Assembly: GCA_023436225.1 (NCBI GenBank)
Contig: JAEZKA010000105.1
Location: 124,001-188,000 of the forward strand
Length of the DNA: 64,000 nt
Source: Bacillota bacterium
GTDB taxonomy: Bacteria > Bacillota > Clostridia > Lachnospirales > Lachnospiraceae
Reading direction: 5' to 3'
The notes under the pieces are model-generated. The model made no database searches and had not been told where the DNA came from. It worked only from the letters and a program-made list of their open reading frames with translations. A program made the position numbers and the translations under genes. Positions 54,325 to 63,146 of the stretch are shown here, piece after piece (the first letter of the stretch is position 1; each line of letters opens with the position of its first letter).

Positions 54325-55230
54325 CTATTTCTCAATGATTTCCTCATTCTCATAGATACTTGCCTGATCAATTATAGCAGTTCCGATACCACGATTAGTA
54401 AAGAACTCAAGCAGCAGACAATGTTCAATTCTTCCGTCCAGTATATGTACCCTGGACACCCCGTTTCTCACAGCATCCACACAGTTCTTTAGCTTCGGAA
54501 GCATACCTCCACCGATAAAGCCACTATCCAAAAGAGCATCTGCTTTATCCAGCGTCAATACAGAAATCAAACTGCTTTTATCCTTTGGATCAGCGTAAAC
54601 ACCCTCGATATCCGTTAAGAAAACCAGCTTTTCCGCACCAATTGCGGTAGCTACTGCACATGCCGCATCATCTGCATTAATGTTGTAATTCTGATATTCA
54701 TCATCCAGGCCGATGGGCGCTATGACCGGAACAAAATTGTTATCGATCAGGGTATTAATTAGGCCTGTATTCACTTCAGTAATGTTCCCGACAAAACCGA
54801 TATCCTGACCGTTAACCATTCTCTTCTCTACCTTTAGGGTACAGCCGTCCTTGCCGCTGATACCGACTGCCTTGACTCCCAGCTTTTCTACCATCTGTAC
54901 CAGGTTCTTATTCACCTTCCCAAGAACCATCTCAGCGACCTCCATGGTCTGTGCATCGGTAACCCTGAGTCCCTCCACGAAGCTGGACTCATGCCCCAAC
55001 AGTCCGAGCCATTTTGTAATCTCCTTGCCTCCGCCATGAACTATAATCGGCTGCATACCAACCAGCTTGAGTAATGCTACATCCTTGATTACATTGAGCT
55101 GCAGGTTCTCATCTAACATCGCGCTCCCGCCGTATTTTACCACAACCTTTTTATTATTAAACTTCTGTATATAGGGAAGGGCCTCAATTAAAGTTTGGGC
55201 CTTTATGAGTATCTGATCCATTTGTTCCAT
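54325..55230 (-). CDS. argB: Acetylglutamate kinase
   Basis: Phosphorylates N-acetylglutamate, the second step of arginine synthesis. Family motifs: VVKYGGSAM (near residue 28), IVHGGGKEIT and the C-terminal FIGGGMLPKLKNCVDAV. I chose the ATG at 55230 (MEQMDQILIKAQ, 301 residues), with AAAGGA eight bases upstream; the longer frame starts with TTG and places this ribosome site inside. The N-terminal helix suggests the arginine-sensitive hexameric form. Confidence 0.95.
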   Translation of the reverse strand: MEQMDQILIKAQTLIEALPYIQKFNNKKVVVKYGGSAMLDENLQLNVIKDVALLKLVGMQPIIVHGGGKEITKWLGLLGHESSFVEGLRVTDAQTMEVAEMVLGKVNKNLVQMVEKLGVKAVGISGKDGCTLKVEKRMVNGQDIGFVGNITEVNTGLINTLIDNNFVPVIAPIGLDDEYQNYNINADDAACAVATAIGAEKLVFLTDIEGVYADPKDKSSLISVLTLDKADALLDSGFIGGGMLPKLKNCVDAVRNGVSRVHILDGRIEHCLLLEFFTNRGIGTAIIDQASIYENEEIIEK

Positions 55231-55259
55231 GTCACTAGTCCTTTCCTGATTCAATGATA

Positions 55260-56480
55260 TTATGAGCGATAATCTGCATTGATTTTCACATAATCATAGG
55301 AGAAATCACAGCCCCAAGCTGTAGCAGCAGCTGAACCGGACTTTAAGTCTGCAATCGCTTTGACTTCCTTAGCCGTGAGAATCTTCGTCGCAAACTCCTC
55401 GGAATAATCAGTACCTATGCCATCCTCAACTAATTTAAGCCTTCCATCTACACTTTCAATAATTAAGTCCACCTTATTTGGATCAAAATTAACACCCGAA
55501 TAACCCATGGCACATAAAATTCTTCCCCAGTTGGCATCATTTCCGAATACCGCTGTCTTCACAAGGTTTGAGGTGATAATGGATTTACCGAGTACCGAGG
55601 CCTTCTCCCAGGAGGGTGCCCCAACAACCTCAACCTCTAAAAGCTTAGTTGCTCCCTCGCCATCAGCAGCCATCTTCTTAGACAAATATGTGGTCACATA
55701 ATTTAAAGCTTTACAGAAGGTCTCGTAATCTTCATTCTTCTCTGTGATTTCCTTGTTGCCGGCAAGGCCATTAGCCAATACGAATAAGGAATCATTCGTT
55801 GAGGTATCCCGATCAACACTGATCATATTGAAGGAAATCTTAACATCAGCACTTAAGGCCTCCTGTAGCAGATCTTTACTGATATTTAAGTCCGTGGTCA
55901 CAACACCAAGCATCGTTGCCATGTTCGGATGAATCATACCCGAACCCTTAGCCATACCACCAAGCTTGATTTCCTTTCCGTCCACAACAAAGCTTACCGC
56001 ACATTCCTTGGAATAGGTATCTGTAGTCATAATCGCTTCTGCTGCCAATTTACCTGCCGGAAGGCTATCCTCTAAATTGGCCGCCAAAAGCTTTACTCCT
56101 TCTATTATTACATCAATCGGCATCTGCTTACCGATTACACCGGTCGATGCAGTATATACGGCGTTCTGAGGTATATTCATAGCGTCTGCAACTGCCATTG
56201 CCATCTTTTCATTATTAATATCACCCTCTATACCGGTACAGGCATTTGCTACGCCGCTATTTATTACCACCGCCTGAACAAAAGGGCTTTCCTTGGTTAC
56301 CTTCATATCCCATCTTACCGGGGCTGCTTTAACCACATTGGTAGTAAAGGTTCCCGCTCCCTTCGCAGGAACAACAGAATATACCAATGCCATATCTTTT
56401 CTCATCTTCTTGATCCCTGCACATACCCCTGTTGCCTTGAAGCCTTGGGCTGCAGTTACACCACCATCTATCTTCTTCAT
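55260..56480 (-). CDS. argJ: Glutamate N-acetyltransferase/ornithine acetyltransferase ArgJ
   Basis: Recycles the acetyl group from N-acetylornithine to glutamate. The self-cleavage site is GSGMIHPNMATMLG, where the Thr becomes the N-terminal nucleophile of the beta chain (near residue 191), and KSGSAAATAWGCDFSYDYV lies near the C-terminus. I prefer the ATG at 56480 (MKKIDGGVTAAQGF, 406 residues), ten bases from GAGG, over one three codons earlier that almost touches it. It follows the GNAT gene by 21 bases. Confidence 0.95.
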   Translation of the reverse strand: MKKIDGGVTAAQGFKATGVCAGIKKMRKDMALVYSVVPAKGAGTFTTNVVKAAPVRWDMKVTKESPFVQAVVINSGVANACTGIEGDINNEKMAMAVADAMNIPQNAVYTASTGVIGKQMPIDVIIEGVKLLAANLEDSLPAGKLAAEAIMTTDTYSKECAVSFVVDGKEIKLGGMAKGSGMIHPNMATMLGVVTTDLNISKDLLQEALSADVKISFNMISVDRDTSTNDSLFVLANGLAGNKEITEKNEDYETFCKALNYVTTYLSKKMAADGEGATKLLEVEVVGAPSWEKASVLGKSIITSNLVKTAVFGNDANWGRILCAMGYSGVNFDPNKVDLIIESVDGRLKLVEDGIGTDYSEEFATKILTAKEVKAIADLKSGSAAATAWGCDFSYDYVKINADYRS

Positions 56481-56501
56481 TATAACCATGCCTCGTCTTT
56501 C

Positions 56502-56930
56502 TTATATATTATTCTCATCGATACTGATTGTATAATAATTAAGGTCAGAACGTTGTTCCCAGCCTAACCCACTCCAGAATTCATTCCCCCCGCTGTTCTT
56601 AGTAAAGCAAACTAGTCCAAGCCTTGTTATTCTCTCGCCCTTCATTGCTGTTATCATCCGCTCCAACAGTCCACTACCGATTGAACGCCTTCGGTAAGAC
56701 TCCTCGACACAGGCGTGATATATATACCCCCGTCTACCGTCATGTCCGCCGAGTATAACTCCAATGATATGACCATCCTCTTCAGCAACAAAATTGGTGG
56801 TCGGATTTCTCTCTAGAAACCGTTGTATCCCCTCCTTCGAATCATCCATGGTTCGAAGACCAACGCCGGGTGTACTCTTCCACAGCTGATAAACCTCATC
56901 ATAATCTTTGATAGTGAAAGACCTTATCAT
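56502..56930 (-). CDS. GNAT-family acetyltransferase, first gene of the arginine operon
   Basis: A 142-residue GNAT protein similar in plan to Escherichia coli YpeA. The acetyl-CoA loop is VEESYRRRSIGSGLLERM (Arg/Gly pattern near residue 75-92), with FWSGLGWEQR as the C-terminal motif. Its position directly before argJ and under the same promoter suggests a role in arginine synthesis, perhaps as a short N-acetylglutamate synthase that supplies ArgJ with its first acetyl groups; that is inference. ATG follows GGAGGTGAATT. Confidence 0.88.
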   Translation of the reverse strand: MIRSFTIKDYDEVYQLWKSTPGVGLRTMDDSKEGIQRFLERNPTTNFVAEEDGHIIGVILGGHDGRRGYIYHACVEESYRRRSIGSGLLERMITAMKGERITRLGLVCFTKNSGGNEFWSGLGWEQRSDLNYYTISIDENNI

Positions 56931-56973
56931 AATTCACCTCCGAATAATAACATAAGCAGCACTGTATAAATTA

Positions 56974-57008
56974 TTTATAATTATACATCCGGATTAAATT
57001 TTATGCAA
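56974..57008 (-). promoter_or_regulatory. Promoter of GNAT-argJBD with an overlapping ARG box
   Basis: TTGCAT (57003-57008) and TATAAT (56980-56985) are 17 bases apart on the minus strand. A sequence matching the ARG box consensus TGNATWWWWATNCA at 13 of 14 positions (56974-56987) covers the -10 box, as expected for repression by ArgR. Confidence 0.6.
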
Positions 57009-57011
57009 CAT

Positions 57012-57623
57012 CTAATTTATTTTTTTTAAATCGATTCCATGACGAAGCATCACTGCATAAATTTCAGCAATCGGAAAACCGACAATGTTATAATAATCAC
57101 CTTCAATTTTCTTTATATAGATACCAAATTTTCCTTGTATTGCATAGGCGCCTGCCTTATCCATTGGCTCCCCTGTAGCGATATAATCCTGTATCTGCTC
57201 CTCGGTTAAGGGATTCACTACAACCTTCGTACACACCGCAAAGGAAAAGCTCTCCTCACTTCCATCCTGCTTCATTATGATAATACTGACACCGGTACAT
57301 ACCTCGTGCACCTGGTCAGAAAGCATACGAAGCATTCTTGCCGCATCCTCCTTATCCTTCGGTTTACCTAAAGCATGCTCTTCGTAGAATACCATCGTAT
57401 CCGCCCCAATAATGATAATATCCTTATCTGCGTCCGTCTGCTTTTTCACCTGCTCTTTGATGGTTCCGGTCTTTAATCTAGCTAGAGCTTGTACCATTTG
57501 ATCTGGAATTGTCTCCTCAACTTCTTCCTTTACATTGCTGGCCAGAACCTGGTATGGGATACCCATGGTCTCCATTATTTCCTTACGTCTTGGTGATTCA
57601 GAAGCTAATATAATCTGATACAT
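57012..57623 (-). CDS. maf: Maf-family nucleotide pyrophosphatase
   Basis: A house-cleaning nucleoside triphosphate pyrophosphatase (dTTP/UTP type) linked to septum control in Bacillus. Motifs: LASESPRRKEIM (about 6-17), IIGADTMVFYEE (catalytic Asp near 74) and GKPKDKEDA, with GEPMDKAGAYAIQGKFG. I chose the ATG at 57623 (MYQIILASES, 203 residues), six bases from AAAGG, over one two codons earlier. It is divergent from argG across a 508-base gap with a tandem repeat. Confidence 0.94.
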   Translation of the reverse strand: MYQIILASESPRRKEIMETMGIPYQVLASNVKEEVEETIPDQMVQALARLKTGTIKEQVKKQTDADKDIIIIGADTMVFYEEHALGKPKDKEDAARMLRMLSDQVHEVCTGVSIIIMKQDGSEESFSFAVCTKVVVNPLTEEQIQDYIATGEPMDKAGAYAIQGKFGIYIKKIEGDYYNIVGFPIAEIYAVMLRHGIDLKKIN

Positions 57624-57722
57624 ATTCATCCTTTCCCAGGTCCATGCCGACCTGCCAACCTTTCTCCTAGGTTACATTTATTTATTATCTGCGTTCCTTC
57701 TTCAATGCTACATCTTCTTTAT

Positions 57723-57858
57723 ATAACGTCTTCTTTGATATTACCTCTCCTTGTATATTACTTCTCCTTGTATATAGCGTCTCCTTTATATAGCGATTCC
57801 TTTTTTATTACGTCTCCTTTGATATTTCATCCTTGTTTTATTACATCTCTCCTTCATT
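57723..57858. repeat. Degenerate 17-bp tandem repeat, eight units, upstream of maf and argG
   Basis: Eight head-to-tail units of 16-19 bases with the consensus ATTACNTCTCCTTTGAT, the best pair (57740-57773) differing at one position. On the minus strand the unit contains AAGGAG. The array lies in the leader or promoter region of maf. No open frame crosses the gap. Confidence 0.75.
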
Positions 57859-57978
57859 ATATTAAATAATGAAGTTAAGTAAAGATAATTGCATCAGTGA
57901 ACGCATATAATATCACAATCCTTCTTAATAATAAGACAAGATATCGTTATATTTTGATGGAAACATAAATGAGTCGTA

Positions 57979-58059
57979 TGTATTTTTATGCTTTTTTCAA
58001 ATTTGCTATTGCATAATAATTAAATCTGTTGTATATTTTATCATATCCATAAAAATGTA
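57979..58059 (+). promoter_or_regulatory. argG promoter with three candidate ARG boxes
   Basis: TTGCAT (58009-58014) and TATATT (58032-58037) are 17 bases apart, 95 bases ahead of argG. Sequences close to the ARG box consensus TGNATWWWWATNCA lie at 57979-57992 (13 of 14), at 58010-58023 over the -35 box (13 of 14) and at 58046-58059 (12 of 14). The layout parallels the argJ promoter. AT-rich DNA makes chance matches possible. Confidence 0.55.
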
Positions 58060-58131
58060 TTTCCATAGCTTTTATAATACATCATAAACAAAGTAAATAA
58101 ACAATAGAAATCACCAAACGGAGGTAATTGT

Positions 58132-59343
58132 ATGAAAGAGAAAGTTATTTTAGCTTATTCCGGCGGTCTGGATACAACCGCTATCATTCCCTGGTTAAAG
58201 GAGAATTATGACTATGATGTAGTCTGCGTATGTATCGATGTAGGGCAAGGAAATGAACTTGATGGTCTCGAGGAGAGAGCAAAGCTTTCCGGTGCTACTA
58301 AGCTTTACATTGAGGATGTTGTTGACGAATTTGTAAATGATTATGTGATACCCTGTGTTAAGGCAAATGCAGTTTATGAGAATAAGTATCTTCTGGGAAC
58401 CTCAATGGCCCGTCCTGTAATTGCAAAAAGGTTAGTTGAGATTGCAAGATTAGAAGGCGCTACCGCAATCTGTCACGGAGCAACCGGTAAGGGCAATGAT
58501 CAGGTTCGTTTCGAATTAACGATAAAGGCTCTGGCGCCTGATCTGAAGATTATAGCACCTTGGAGAATCTGGACCATGGCCTCCCGTGAAGAAGAGATTG
58601 AATACTGCGAGAAGCACGGAATTAATCTTCCCTTCTCCTCAGATAACAGCTATTCCCGTGATCGTAACTTATGGCATATCAGCCATGAGGGTCTTGAATT
58701 AGAGCTGCCCTCGAATGCACCGAATTATGATCATTTACTGGTACTTGGGGTATCTCCCGAGAAAGCACCGGACGAGGGCGTAACTCTCAGCCTGACCTTC
58801 GAAAAGGGAATCCCTACCGCTCTAAACGGCAAGAATATGTCAGCAACTGATATTATTAAGGAATTAAACGTGATTGGCGGTCAGCATGGAATCGGAATCG
58901 TAGATATCGTAGAGAATCGTGTAGTAGGCATGAAGTCCCGCGGTGTATATGAGACTCCCGGTGGAACAATCCTGATGGAAGCTCATATGCAGCTAGAAGA
59001 ACTTATTTTAGATCGTGCAACTATGACAGCAAAGAAAGAGGTCGGTAATCGCTTTGCTGATATTGTATATGAAGGAAAATGGTTCACTCCACTCCGTGAA
59101 GCATACCAGGCTTTCGTTGATGTGACACAGGAATATGTAACCGGTGAGGTTAAGCTTAAGCTCTTTAAGGGTAATATCATCAAACAGGGCACTACCTCTC
59201 CCTACTCCTTATATAATGAAAGTATTGCATCCTTTACAACCGGTAGCCTCTATAACCATCAGGATGCAGAAGGCTTTATTAACCTCTTTGGTCTTTCCTT
59301 AAAGGTTCGTGCAATGAAGATGGCAGCACTTGACAAGGAATAG
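58132..59343 (+). CDS. argG: Argininosuccinate synthase
   Basis: Condenses citrulline and aspartate with ATP in the cytoplasm, the penultimate step of arginine synthesis. The N-type ATP pyrophosphatase loop is AYSGGLDTTAI (about 8-18), followed by CHGATGKGNDQVRFE (about 115-129) that binds citrulline and aspartate. The 403-residue length is normal. ATG follows ACGGAGGTAATTGT. argH, often next in line, is absent; the gene appears to be transcribed alone and ends at a terminator-like hairpin. Confidence 0.97.
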   Translation: MKEKVILAYSGGLDTTAIIPWLKENYDYDVVCVCIDVGQGNELDGLEERAKLSGATKLYIEDVVDEFVNDYVIPCVKANAVYENKYLLGTSMARPVIAKRLVEIARLEGATAICHGATGKGNDQVRFELTIKALAPDLKIIAPWRIWTMASREEEIEYCEKHGINLPFSSDNSYSRDRNLWHISHEGLELELPSNAPNYDHLLVLGVSPEKAPDEGVTLSLTFEKGIPTALNGKNMSATDIIKELNVIGGQHGIGIVDIVENRVVGMKSRGVYETPGGTILMEAHMQLEELILDRATMTAKKEVGNRFADIVYEGKWFTPLREAYQAFVDVTQEYVTGEVKLKLFKGNIIKQGTTSPYSLYNESIASFTTGSLYNHQDAEGFINLFGLSLKVRAMKMAALDKE

Positions 59344-59362
59344 ACTATAAATTATTCTTTCA

Positions 59363-59397
59363 ACAATAGAAATCATGCTTCGCGAGCTTTCTATTGT
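59363..59397. repeat. 35-bp palindromic repeat, copy C
   Basis: Ten-base arms ACAATAGAAA/TTTCTATTGT around a 15-base centre with TTCGCGA. It is 19 bases past the argG stop. Same length and arms as 7720-7754 and 35902-35936. Confidence 0.8.
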
Positions 59398-59407
59398 CAT
59401 GTATTAT

Positions 59408-59500
59408 GGACCATGTACTATCCCACCTATATGATGCAGCCCTTTCGGGTTACAGACGTATGAAATATTGATGGGGGTACATGGTCCTCTTTCCTTTTAT
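59408..59500 (+). terminator. Long nested hairpin after argG, possible terminator
   Basis: Perfect 11-base arms GGACCATGTAC (59408-59418) and GTACATGGTCC (59477-59487) enclose an inner GCAGCCC-TTTC-GGGTTAC hairpin and are followed by TCTTTCCTTTT. The next 107 bases before the convergent hydrolase gene show nothing I can name. Confidence 0.6.
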
Positions 59501-59607
59501 ATACCCGAACGAAGGTAAGGCAGCAGCATACCATGATGTTTTTATAAGTTAATCGGAGTCGTAGCAGTTATTTCCACTTATGAAGCTAAAGCTATAAGGA
59601 GAACATA

Positions 59608-60555
59608 TCAGCACTTCGAATGGGGCTTTTTTTGATACCTTTTCAGAAACAATTCTACTACCTTCTCATACTTCTCTTTATTCTTGCAATAGCTCCCTGC
59701 ATGCTTCGCCCCGGCAACCAAATACATTGCCTTAAATTTCTTTTTATTATGATACATCTGCCTTGTCATATCTGCCGGTACCAGATTATCAAGCTTACCA
59801 TGAATGAATAAGACAGGGGTTAGCGAATGACGAACCACACGGATTGGCGATACCTCGTTATACCAAAAGCCTGCACGCAGATAGGTAATAGAGCTTTCAA
59901 TTGGAATGAGAAAGCAGGGCAAATGGTAATACTGCTTTAGTTGATGGCATAGCAGCTGTGTCAAATCAGAATAGGCACAATCAGCAATTGCATAATTCAC
60001 CCTGCGGTCAATTCCCAAATGCATTAATACCGTAGCGGCACCCATGGATTCTCCATGGGTTACTATAATACATTTCTCTCCAAAGCGCTCACAACACCAG
60101 TCTACAAGCTTCTTTAAATCATACTTCTCATAAAATCCCATGGAGGTATATGCCTTTCCACTATATCCATGATTACGATGATCGTAGATAATAACCCGAT
60201 ATCCTAAGCGAAAGAACATCTTTGCATATTTAATCCCGCTATATTTTGCACATCCCAACCCATGGCACAGTATTGCGATTTTCTCCGTTTTTTCCCTATT
60301 GTTTTTTGTGGCTTTACTTCCTGCCTTTGCAACCTGACCTCTGCCATCCAATAGCTCACAGGATAAGCGATATCCGTAATCAGACCTTAGGGTGAATATC
60401 TCTTTCTCCCAGGAATAGTATTCTTCTATGTCGATCTTGTTGCAGTTAATCTCTCTTTGATAGCCTTTCCCATAAGACAGCATCCTAGGCTTTATAAGCA
60501 TGTTCGACATGCACCAAAGCCATTCAAATAACCATATTCCTATAATTACTATCAT
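59608..60555 (-). CDS. Alpha/beta hydrolase with N-terminal membrane segment
   Basis: A 315-residue protein with a hydrophobic N-terminus (about 2-20) and an alpha/beta hydrolase domain like the YtmA/FrsA-BAAT group: ILCHGLGCAKYSG, YDHRNHGYSGK, the nucleophile THGESMGAAT (Ser near residue 171), IADCAYSD and FIHGKLDNLVPADM. The catalytic His is in GAKHAGSY near the C-terminus. It is probably a membrane-anchored esterase or lipase; the substrate is unknown. ATG follows GAGGTATGT. Confidence 0.9.
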   Translation of the reverse strand: MIVIIGIWLFEWLWCMSNMLIKPRMLSYGKGYQREINCNKIDIEEYYSWEKEIFTLRSDYGYRLSCELLDGRGQVAKAGSKATKNNREKTEKIAILCHGLGCAKYSGIKYAKMFFRLGYRVIIYDHRNHGYSGKAYTSMGFYEKYDLKKLVDWCCERFGEKCIIVTHGESMGAATVLMHLGIDRRVNYAIADCAYSDLTQLLCHQLKQYYHLPCFLIPIESSITYLRAGFWYNEVSPIRVVRHSLTPVLFIHGKLDNLVPADMTRQMYHNKKKFKAMYLVAGAKHAGSYCKNKEKYEKVVELFLKRYQKKPHSKC

Positions 60556-60831
60556 ACATACCTCATAATGCCGCTTCGCGGCTCAGTGACTAATCAGTTA
60601 TATTTACGAATTCATCATCTCCAATTATTAAAGTATTATTCTATACTCAGTTCATACCTCAATTTAATATCTACTTATGATAAAATACTTGGTTAATTTC
60701 GCCTGACTGCTGGATGAATAACAATTACTTCCGAACGAATTCCTGCATTTATCCGCAGATTGCGTCATCCCCAAATTAACTCCATACACGATACGGAGCT
60801 TTTTCCGCATGGGGGTAATTTCCAATGCAAT

Positions 60832-60890
60832 AAAAAACTCTATGCCTGAAGAAGATATACATACATGCAATCCTCATCACAGGCACAGAG
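60832..60890 (-). terminator. Terminator after the glycerophosphodiesterase gene
   Basis: CTCTGTGCCTG and CAGGCATAGAG pair over 11 bases (one G-U) around a long loop and run into TTTTTT on the minus strand. The rest of the 381-base gap (60556-60936) holds no gene I can support. Confidence 0.75.
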
Positions 60891-60936
60891 CCAGATGAAT
60901 TGTTAATATTACTCATGATTTATTATTAAAATTTCT

Positions 60937-61764
60937 TTATTTCCCTTCCGGAACAAAGCTATCAAAGATAATAAGCTCATAATATTCTTTGCTACTGTCT
61001 AACTGCTCCTCACTCTGAATCGTCCAGGCTACCGACTTCGTACGGAAGAGCTTACGACAAATCGTAAAGGATAATGCTCTCTTATATACATGATGATAAG
61101 CGATAAAATCCGGCTTTGTGAGGAAGTTGAACAATAAATGCTTTAACATGAAATATTGAATGGGGTCCCCATCAATCTTCTCTTTAATAAAGTCCGTTGA
61201 CAGCTGGCCACGAATTATCTCTGGATGATGCTTTCTGTACCACATGAGACCGAAGGGATTAAAGGATTCAATTACATAGAAGCCATGATAACTCCCCAGA
61301 ATCTTAGATACAGCGCTGCATAGTGGATCCGCGTTCCACGGAAGCTTAAGCTCTATAATGAGTGGTACCTTACCATCCACCAATGCTAAAACCTCCTTCA
61401 AGGTCGGTATCCTCTCCTGAGAACCGAACAGTGTGTATTCCTTTAGCTCTTCATAGGTAAGCTTTGATACCTCAACCTCAGCATGGCAGGCTCTCTTCAG
61501 ATTATAATCATGAAGCACGATCGGAACCTGATCCTTAGTCAACTGAACATCAAGCTCTATTCCATACCCCTTCTCTACTGCAAGTCCGAATGCTTTCAGA
61601 GAATTCTCTGGCGCCTCCGATTCATTATTATGTAGCCCTCGATGTGCATAACGCCAGCCATCCATTTTTTTAATATTCTTATTGCGTTTAAGCTTCGGCA
61701 TAATAGCCAGAAGATATAATACGACAATGATTAAGATAATAATCAAAATAACCTTTAGTAACAT
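60937..61764 (-). CDS. Glycerophosphodiester phosphodiesterase, membrane-anchored
   Basis: Hydrolyses glycerophosphodiesters to glycerol 3-phosphate and an alcohol. A membrane helix at about residues 4-22 anchors a TIM-barrel GDPD domain with AHRGLHNN (catalytic His), ENSLKAF, GIELDVQLTKD (metal-binding Glu/Asp) and VLHDYNLKR. I chose the ATG at 61764 (MLLKVILI, 275 residues), with GGAGG six bases upstream, over one four codons earlier. It is transcribed after the MFS gene. Confidence 0.92.
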   Translation of the reverse strand: MLLKVILIIILIIVVLYLLAIMPKLKRNKNIKKMDGWRYAHRGLHNNESEAPENSLKAFGLAVEKGYGIELDVQLTKDQVPIVLHDYNLKRACHAEVEVSKLTYEELKEYTLFGSQERIPTLKEVLALVDGKVPLIIELKLPWNADPLCSAVSKILGSYHGFYVIESFNPFGLMWYRKHHPEIIRGQLSTDFIKEKIDGDPIQYFMLKHLLFNFLTKPDFIAYHHVYKRALSFTICRKLFRTKSVAWTIQSEEQLDSSKEYYELIIFDSFVPEGK

Positions 61765-61812
61765 AATATCCTCCAAACTGCAAGCATTTAATGACGATTC
61801 CTAAGGATGGAA

Positions 61813-63108
61813 TTAGTCCTCAATATCAAAGTTCTCAATCAAATCCTTCTTTCTCATCGGTCTGGAATCACCATGCATTACAAACAGCATTGTACATAAG
61901 GATGCTACCGAGAATACAACCGCGTAAGGAAACAGGGTTCGGTAGGAGATATATTCCAATAATGCTCCAGAAACAATCGGTGTCAAAATCTGTGCCGACA
62001 TGGAGAAGGTGTAATATAAACCGGTGTATTTGCCGATATCGGAGCCCTTACACATCTCGACTACCATCGGATAGGAATTGACATTGATGGCTGCCCAACC
62101 GATTCCGGTGAAGGCAAATACCACATTAATCAATGAGGAATACTCTGTAAATAAAGCTCCACAGAGGTAGGAAGCAGTCATCATAATAATACCTGCAAGG
62201 ATTGTCTTCTTTCTTCCGATCCTGGTAGCAATGATACCAATTGGAATATAACTGAAGATGGCTGCTATCGTTGCTACCAGCAGGGAATCCGCAAAGCCGC
62301 CTGCTTCCAGCTTCCAAACCTGTTCTACATATCTGGAGTAAGCCGTGGTAACTGCATTATAGGCTGTAAACCATAAGAAAATGGATGCCAGCAGGAGAAT
62401 AAAGCTCTTTCTGACATCAGCCGGCATCTTATCATCGTTAGCCGCGGATGTCTGGCCTGCTTCCTTCTGGTCTTTTTCTGTTTTATGTACTGCACCTGCT
62501 TCCAGATCAATGGTTGCAGACAGCTTCTTTTCACGGATCGTAATCACTAACAATACTACCGCAATCACCATCACAGCCGATACTGATAAGAATACCGCTT
62601 GATAATCCGTTCCTTCCTTTACCAACACCTTAATCATGACCAGAGTATATACGCCACCGAAGGCACCCATAAGGTTGATGATGGAGTTTGCCTTACTTCT
62701 TAAGGGCTTAGGAGTCAGATCCGGCATCAAAGCTACTGCAGGAGAGCGATAGGAGCCCATTGCTACAAGTACAATTCCTAAAAATAATAAAAACAAAAAC
62801 ATACTGGCTGCTTTATTCGCAATCGGGATAAAGGTCATTGCTATGACTGCGACAAAAGTACCTGCAACGATAAACGGAGTCCTTTTTCCTAAGGGCGTAT
62901 CTACCTTATCGGATAAGGAACCGAATATGGGGAGTAAAAACAAAGCTAATACATTATCCAGTGCCATTAATACACCGGTTACTGTCTCTCCCAGACCGAA
63001 CGTGTTCTTAAGCATCAGGGGAATGATATTATCGTACAATTGCCAAAAACAACAGATGGACATAAATGCAAGCCCCACAAAGAAAGTCCTCTTATAGTTT
63101 AGTCTCAT
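61813..63108 (-). CDS. MFS transporter, SLC45/GPH-like
   Basis: A 431-residue permease with about 12 helices and a cytoplasmic loop rich in Glu, Lys and Ala between helices 6 and 7 (about 205-235). The motif GSLSDKVDTPLGKRTPFI after helix 2 is typical of SLC45-like and glycoside-pentoside-hexuronide transporters, which suggests sugar uptake with a cation; the substrate is not readable. ATG follows AAAAAGGAGGAAGT. A perfect hairpin lies just before this ribosome site. Confidence 0.88.
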   Translation of the reverse strand: MRLNYKRTFFVGLAFMSICCFWQLYDNIIPLMLKNTFGLGETVTGVLMALDNVLALFLLPIFGSLSDKVDTPLGKRTPFIVAGTFVAVIAMTFIPIANKAASMFLFLLFLGIVLVAMGSYRSPAVALMPDLTPKPLRSKANSIINLMGAFGGVYTLVMIKVLVKEGTDYQAVFLSVSAVMVIAVVLLVITIREKKLSATIDLEAGAVHKTEKDQKEAGQTSAANDDKMPADVRKSFILLLASIFLWFTAYNAVTTAYSRYVEQVWKLEAGGFADSLLVATIAAIFSYIPIGIIATRIGRKKTILAGIIMMTASYLCGALFTEYSSLINVVFAFTGIGWAAINVNSYPMVVEMCKGSDIGKYTGLYYTFSMSAQILTPIVSGALLEYISYRTLFPYAVVFSVASLCTMLFVMHGDSRPMRKKDLIENFDIED

Positions 63109-63120
63109 ACTTCCTCCTTT

Positions 63121-63139
63121 TTGCCTGCGTGGCAGGCAA
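63121..63139. repeat. Perfect short hairpin between the TrmH-type and MFS genes
   Basis: TTGCCTGC and GCAGGCAA pair around a three-base loop. On the minus strand it touches the AAAGGAGG of the MFS gene and has no T-run, so it is a leader hairpin rather than a terminator. Confidence 0.55.
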
Positions 63140-63146
63140 CCCCATT

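Noticed and set aside
57723..57858. Short regularly spaced repeats resembling a CRISPR array
   Set aside because: Units are contiguous with no unique spacers, are only 17 bases, and no cas gene is present.
60664..60870. 68-codon minus-strand frame after the glycerophosphodiesterase gene
   Set aside because: It begins inside a clear intrinsic terminator and has no ribosome site.
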